Shown in pieces: positions 28,501-32,560 of a DNA stretch of 32,560 nt. How positions within the stretch are numbered: the stretch's first letter is position 1; every line of letters begins with the position of its first letter. The position numbers and the translations under genes are program-made. The stretch is from Ophiostoma sp. CBS 140.51 (Eukaryota; Ascomycota; Sordariomycetes; Ophiostomatales; Ophiostomataceae), in NCBI GenBank assembly GCA_029298735.1, contig JANSLP010000349.1:1-32560 (forward strand), read 5' to 3'. The notes beneath the pieces were generated by a model. That model was not told the origin of the DNA and searched no databases. It saw nothing but the letters and a program-made list of their open reading frames with translations.

Positions 28501-31114
28501 TAGCGAAGGATACACCAGCTCCACTGCTCTTGCGTGGTGTTGCTTGAGGTGATTGGGTCTGATCATCGATAGCTGAATCGTTGTCGTCCGCGGTTGTCGG
28601 CGACTCCGGCCGCTTTTCGAGGAGACTGCAAATGGCCACGACAAACTCGACAAAGGCTGCATTGGGGAAATCTATGGTACTCTCAAAGAGACGGGACGCG
28701 GCGGTCTCGACAGCCTTGATCTCGCTGCCAAAGTTTTGCAGGAGCATGGTAGCCTCAGCCTCGGCTTGTGGGTCGGCCGAGCGAACGACGGCGAGCGTGC
28801 GACCTGCTGCTTTGCCCGATGTAAAGAGCACAAAGTCGGCCTGCTGCAACGTCTCGAGGACAATCTGCCAGGACGACTCGAGCGTCGGACCAAGAGCAAT
28901 GCCCAGGTTGAGAAGAGCGCGAAGGCACAGCAGGTTCCTAGTGTTGATACTGGCAGCCGACAAGTCGGCGGACGGTTGCCTTGGCTTTTCCGGCGCAGAG
29001 GACTGGCTCACCAGACTGTCCACACTCAGGAGGCCACGAGCATTGCCAAAGAGCGAGTTGGGAGTGTCGGCGCCGGCTGAGGTGGGTGTCATGGGCCGGG
29101 CACCGGCATTGTGGCAGGCAGTCAGCACGTTAGGCGGGACAGCGGCCTTACCGAGTGTCGTCAAGAAGGCATCGCGGGGCGTGTTGAGCTGGAGCAGACC
29201 GGCGACGTGTGTGAACCGCTGGAAGGCGCGAACCAAACTGTGGTAGTACTCCGAGTCTAGGGCCGAGTACAAAAAGGTCGAGCACGTGGCCAGTATGGCG
29301 GGCCAGCAACGGTCAATCATTTCGGCGTAGGCCTTCACCTCGGCGTGCAGAGGGTGGTCTTTGAGGAGGAGCGGGTTCTTGGGAACGGGGTTCTTGCGTG
29401 CCGAGGCCGATCGTTCGAGTCCGGGAGCAGAGGTCGGAGTACCGGGCTGGTCAGTCGGTGCTGGCGAGTTGGAGCGGCCATCTTGCTTGAGCATCCGCTT
29501 CTGGTTTCGGTTCTCGCGAGGCACTGTCAGTGGTAGGATAAACTTGGCCAAACCCTCGGAGAGCGACGTGATGCAGGCCAGGATCAAACTAAAGATGTAC
29601 GACTCCGGAATGGAGAGCGGTTCAGCCTTGTCCAGTTGGTCGATGCAGGGCGTGCGGATGGCGCTCCACTGCGAGCTGATTCCCGTGCTGGCGGATTCGG
29701 TCGTCGAGTTGGACGTGACAATGCCAGACATGCCGTTGGCCTCCATGACGGCCTGTTCGGCCGAACCGGCGCCATTGTTGGAGTAGCCGGCCACGGGGAT
29801 GGTTGACGTATAACCAAGACCAATAACGCTCGGCTTTTCGGTAGAAACCCGGACAAACGTGGCCAGCAGTTCCTGCAGAATGTCCTTCTCGCCCTCCTTG
29901 GCGTCGTACAGGATATAAAGTTGGCGGACAAGGGCTGGGTCGGAAAAGATGCCCTTGAAGGCCTCGAGACACAGCACGCGCTTCCACAACACGGAGTCAT
30001 GGTCTAGGACGTGGCTGAGGGCAGCCAGTGCTTCGCCGCTCTCGTCAGCCAGAAGGGCCATGTGCCTCTTCAAAAGTGTGTAGAGAACACGCACGAGCCG
30101 GACGGCCGTTGGGAAGTTAGGTTTGCTGACGATGCTGCGGGTCAAGAAGGGCATGAGGCGGGTCCGGAGCACGTGCGTCTGTTCGGGGTGCGACGAGAAG
30201 ATCGCCGGGTGGTTGGTGAGGACGGACTCGATCAGTTCGAGACCGAAAGTTATCGACAGACTGGAAAAGCGCAGGTGTTCGGGACGGCCGGCTTCCGTCA
30301 GCAAGCAAATATCGTTGAAGGCATGGTAGGCATCGAGGGCGGCCTGGTGCAGCGCGACGGTGCCATTTTGGACGGGGGCTTCGCCGACGAGCGGCGTGCT
30401 GGGGTGGGCCTTGTCCTCGGCGGCGACTTTGTCAAAGACGGCAATCAGGAGTTGCTGGAGAGTGGCCGAGGCGGTGTTGTTGACGACGACATTTTTGCTC
30501 GCTTGAAGGACGAAGCAGATGTTGAGGGACGTAATGAGGAGGTCACCCGAGATATCGCCGGCGTAGAGCTGAAGGAGGGAGGGGAGGGACTGGAGGATGC
30601 GCAGCTGGACGTCCAGGCCGCCCGAAGAAGCTTCTCGCAAAGCTTGGAGAACCTGGTCGAGTCGTGAACGAGGAACGCCTTTTGCAGCAATCAGTCGTTG
30701 GAGACAGACGATGGCGATGCTGGTGAATTTGACGGTGCGCGTGCCGCACGCGATGATGAAGGGGTTTACAAAGTTGGCATGTTGGGCGAGTTCTAAAAAA
30801 GCCAAAGGTTGGGTTAGTAAAGGGTGGACTTGTGATCTCGTGATAGTTGAAGTTCTCGATATCGTCCATGTCGTCCATGTCATCCATGTCGATATTCGTA
30901 CCTGCGCCGATGTTGGCTTCGGAGCTGTCGCTAAGGTTCTTGAGCTCTTCCAAAGACTTTTCCGAGGCCTGAAAACAAAGAAGTCACTGTCAGCTCAGAT
31001 CTCTGCCACGAATGCCCTCACCACCAGCTAAATTACCTGTCTCAAGTCGTTGTGTTTTCTCTTGCTCTCTTGGATCAGATTGCCGAGCTCCGCCGTCAGC
31101 ACCTGTGCGGTCAT
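25517..31114 (-). CDS. MON2: Mon2, Arf-GEF-related scaffold of Golgi/endosome trafficking
   Basis: Four exons (31114-31037, 30968-30902, 30792-27544, 27492-25517) encode 1,789 residues. Introns of 68, 109 and 51 nt have donors GTAATT, GTACGA and GTAAGT; branch sites CTGAC, ACTAAC and GCTAAC; and acceptors TTTCAG, TTTTAG and TACAG. The spliced N terminus MTAQVLTAELGNLIQESKRK...SEANIGAELAQHANFVNPF is the conserved start of fungal Mon2 (DCB domain), followed by the HUS-like region (KFTSIAIVCLQRLIAAKGVP, VLCLEAFKGIFSDP). The long C-terminal half is helical-repeat sequence with Ser/Pro-rich loops near 480-520 and 780-850. Mon2 resembles the large Arf guanine-exchange factors Gea and Sec7 but lacks the catalytic Sec7 domain. 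It acts at the late Golgi and endosomes with Dop1 and Neo1 in retrograde transport. The length agrees with fungal Mon2 (about 1,600-1,800). Confidence 0.95.
30862..30888. repeat. Three 9-bp repeats inside MON2 intron 2
   Basis: TCGTCCATG, TCGTCCATG and TCATCCATG follow in tandem. On the coding strand they would read Met-Asp-Asp repeats, but they lie between the GTACGA donor (30901) and the TTTTAG acceptor (30793), so they are removed by splicing. Confidence 0.85.
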
Positions 31115-31747
31115 CTTTGTCGTGCGGCGTTCAGGGAGGCTTTCGACATAGTTGAGAGGACGAGGACTTTGTAGGATGGGCTCGAAAGTCGGGTTGGCGT
31201 TGGAGGGCGGGTTGGTGTACAATAAGAAAAGAGTTGACTTGTGTACTCTCCAAGCTATCGCGAATGTCGTTCAGGAGGGATGCACTTGGAGAGCTCCTGC
31301 CCGCGCTGCCGCCTGTATTAAACGGCATACGTAGTCGGATGGGGACCCACTCAGGGAGGCTGCTGTGCGGCAGAATCACCCACCGCCTTTCCACATTAGG
31401 AAACATAAGGTCAGTGCCCGTCATTTCGTCAGTCAACCCACCCCACACCCACTGCCCACAGCCCACAGCCCACCGAGCCCACGCCCAAAGAACCCCGCTA
31501 CCGAACTTCGCCCCGTCACAGACAGTGGGCGGCGACGGAGAGTGGCCACTGCCCATTTCGCAGAAGTATCTAGCCTGGCGCATTTGACGATCGTGACTTT
31601 CCTTCTTCTTTTTTTGCCCCAAGACAATCTAAACAACCTCCCTCTACAACCCGCCTACCTATCGACCGCCGGTCTATTCCGACTCTTCTTTCGATCCTAC
31701 CGGAATCTCTTTCGACCGAATCGACCTTCCTACACAACTCCACGACC
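31115..31747. promoter_or_regulatory. Bidirectional promoter between MON2 and MMS2
   Basis: 633 bp separate the two divergent start codons. The side near MMS2 (31430-31747) is rich in CCCAC/CCA then C/T tracts, resembling a pyrimidine-rich leader. Overlapping frames on both strands, including a plus-strand one that runs into MMS2 exon 1 in another frame, have no recognisable content. No specific regulator site stands out. Confidence 0.4.
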
Positions 31748-32329
31748 ATGGCGACCGCTCAGGTTCCGCGCAACTTTAAGCTCCTCGACGAGCTCGAAAA
31801 GGGAGAGAAGGGTCTCCACGGTGGTAGGTGTGCCCGCCCGGAGCATACGGTTTGAATCAAGTACTGATAACGCAGGCGTCTGCTCGTACGGCCTCGAGGA
31901 CCCCGAGGACATTCTCATGACCAACTGGCGCGGCACCATCTGGGGCCCGCCGCACGGCAACCACGCGAACCGCATCTACGAGCTCAAGATGCAGTGCGGC
32001 GAGCATTACCCGCAGAAGCCGCCCGTCCTGCACTTTGTGACCAAGATTAACCTGCCCGGTGTCGACGGCGTCAACGGCCTGGTGGACAAGAATTCGTTTG
32101 ACATTCTGCGCGACTGGGAGACGAGTCCCAAGGAGCTGCTGAGTCTGGAAGCGGCCATGATGGCGATACGGAAGTGAGTGCAGTTCTTCGAGTGAAGCGA
32201 GGGGAACTGAAACGGCAGAAGACGGACAACACGTTTTCTGACTCTAATTACAGGTGCATGGAGAAGAACAACAAGCTGGCGCAGCCCGAGGAGAACACGC
32301 GCTACGAGATCTACAAGGACCTGATCTAA
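31748..32329 (+). CDS. MMS2: Mms2/Uev1 ubiquitin-conjugating enzyme variant
   Basis: Exons 31748-31823, 31876-32173 and 32254-32329 encode 149 residues. The introns are 52 nt (GTAGGT...ACGCAG) and 80 nt (GTGAGT...TTACAG). The spliced protein starts MATAQVPRNFKLLDELEKGE, then has SYGLEDPEDILMTNWRGTIWGPP, ENRIY-like ANRIYELKMQCGEHYPQKPP and INLPGVDGVNG. This is the UBC fold without the catalytic cysteine, as in Mms2/UEV1. Mms2 pairs with Ubc13 to build Lys63-linked ubiquitin chains, for example on PCNA in error-free DNA-damage tolerance. Phe10 (NFKLL) corresponds to the Phe that contacts Ubc13 in yeast. The region from about 107 (DILRDWETSPKELLSLE) differs from the yeast sequence more than the rest. 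Length is close to the usual 137-150. Confidence 0.93.
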
Positions 32330-32560
32330 AGGCACCACACCAATACACGATACGACGAGAACACTTTTCGAGCCGGGGTACACAACTAGAAAGGATGGAA
32401 GGAGGACAAAACAGCAGAGGTTGATACTGGCGACTCCTTGGTTTCTGCTTTCGTTTGCGGCGTCCTGTTTCATGGAGGAGGATTTATCTGGTTCCCGGGG
32501 TTCCTGCTTGCTTTTGCTTTTTTTGCTTTTTTTGCGAGTCATCATTAGCATTTGAATATT

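Overview
The window is nuclear DNA of a filamentous ascomycete, most likely a Sordariomycete. The evidence is short spliceosomal introns (51-109 nt) with fungal CTAAC/CTGAC-type branch sites, compact GC-rich genes on both strands separated by A/T- or pyrimidine-rich leaders, and a clearly fungal gene set (a Dug2 with WD40 plus M20 domains, an RTA1-like fragment, a Mon2, an AIM2-like hydrolase). I cannot assign a species. All identities come from reading the translations; no database search was run.

Layout. Left edge: the last 35 codons of an RTA1-like membrane protein (+). 1.2-4.2 kb: DUG2, the glutathione-degrading peptidase subunit (-), with a candidate upstream coding exon at 4.91-5.18 kb that could splice in frame onto it. 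6.5-7.0 kb: a small secreted protein (-). 7.0-9.6 kb: an A/T-rich stretch with no gene I can support. 9.6-11.7 kb: an F-box protein with expanded repeats (-). 13.2-13.75 kb: TIM17, the mitochondrial import channel subunit (+, one intron). 14.35-15.65 kb: an FAD-dependent monooxygenase (-). 15.7-17.9 kb: no confident gene, with a possible decayed mobile element at 17.1-17.8 kb. 17.9-19.0 kb: a DapA/HOGA1-family aldolase (+). 19.85-20.7 kb: a dienelactone hydrolase (+). 20.9-22.8 kb: a second F-box-like protein (-, one intron). 23.13-23.20 kb: tRNA-Val(AAC) (-). 23.6-25.0 kb: a mitochondrial stomatin-like (STOML2/SLP-2) protein (+, one intron). 25.5-31.1 kb: MON2, an Arf-GEF-related Golgi/endosome scaffold (-, three introns). 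31.7-32.3 kb: an MMS2/UEV1 ubiquitin-conjugating variant (+, two introns), divergent from MON2.

Most genes are housekeeping: mitochondrial import and membrane organisation (TIM17, STOML2), Golgi/endosome traffic (MON2), DNA-damage ubiquitin signalling (MMS2) and glutathione turnover (DUG2). Between them lie accessory genes: two F-box-like proteins, a secreted protein, and a loose trio of monooxygenase, pyruvate-type aldolase and dienelactone hydrolase that could serve aromatic or sugar-acid catabolism. They do not form an obvious co-transcribed cluster. I see no clear new multi-gene system. The observations most worth following are the in-frame upstream exon of DUG2, the repeat-expanded F-box protein with paired cysteines, the orphan secreted protein beside the gene-poor block, and the possible element relic upstream of the aldolase.
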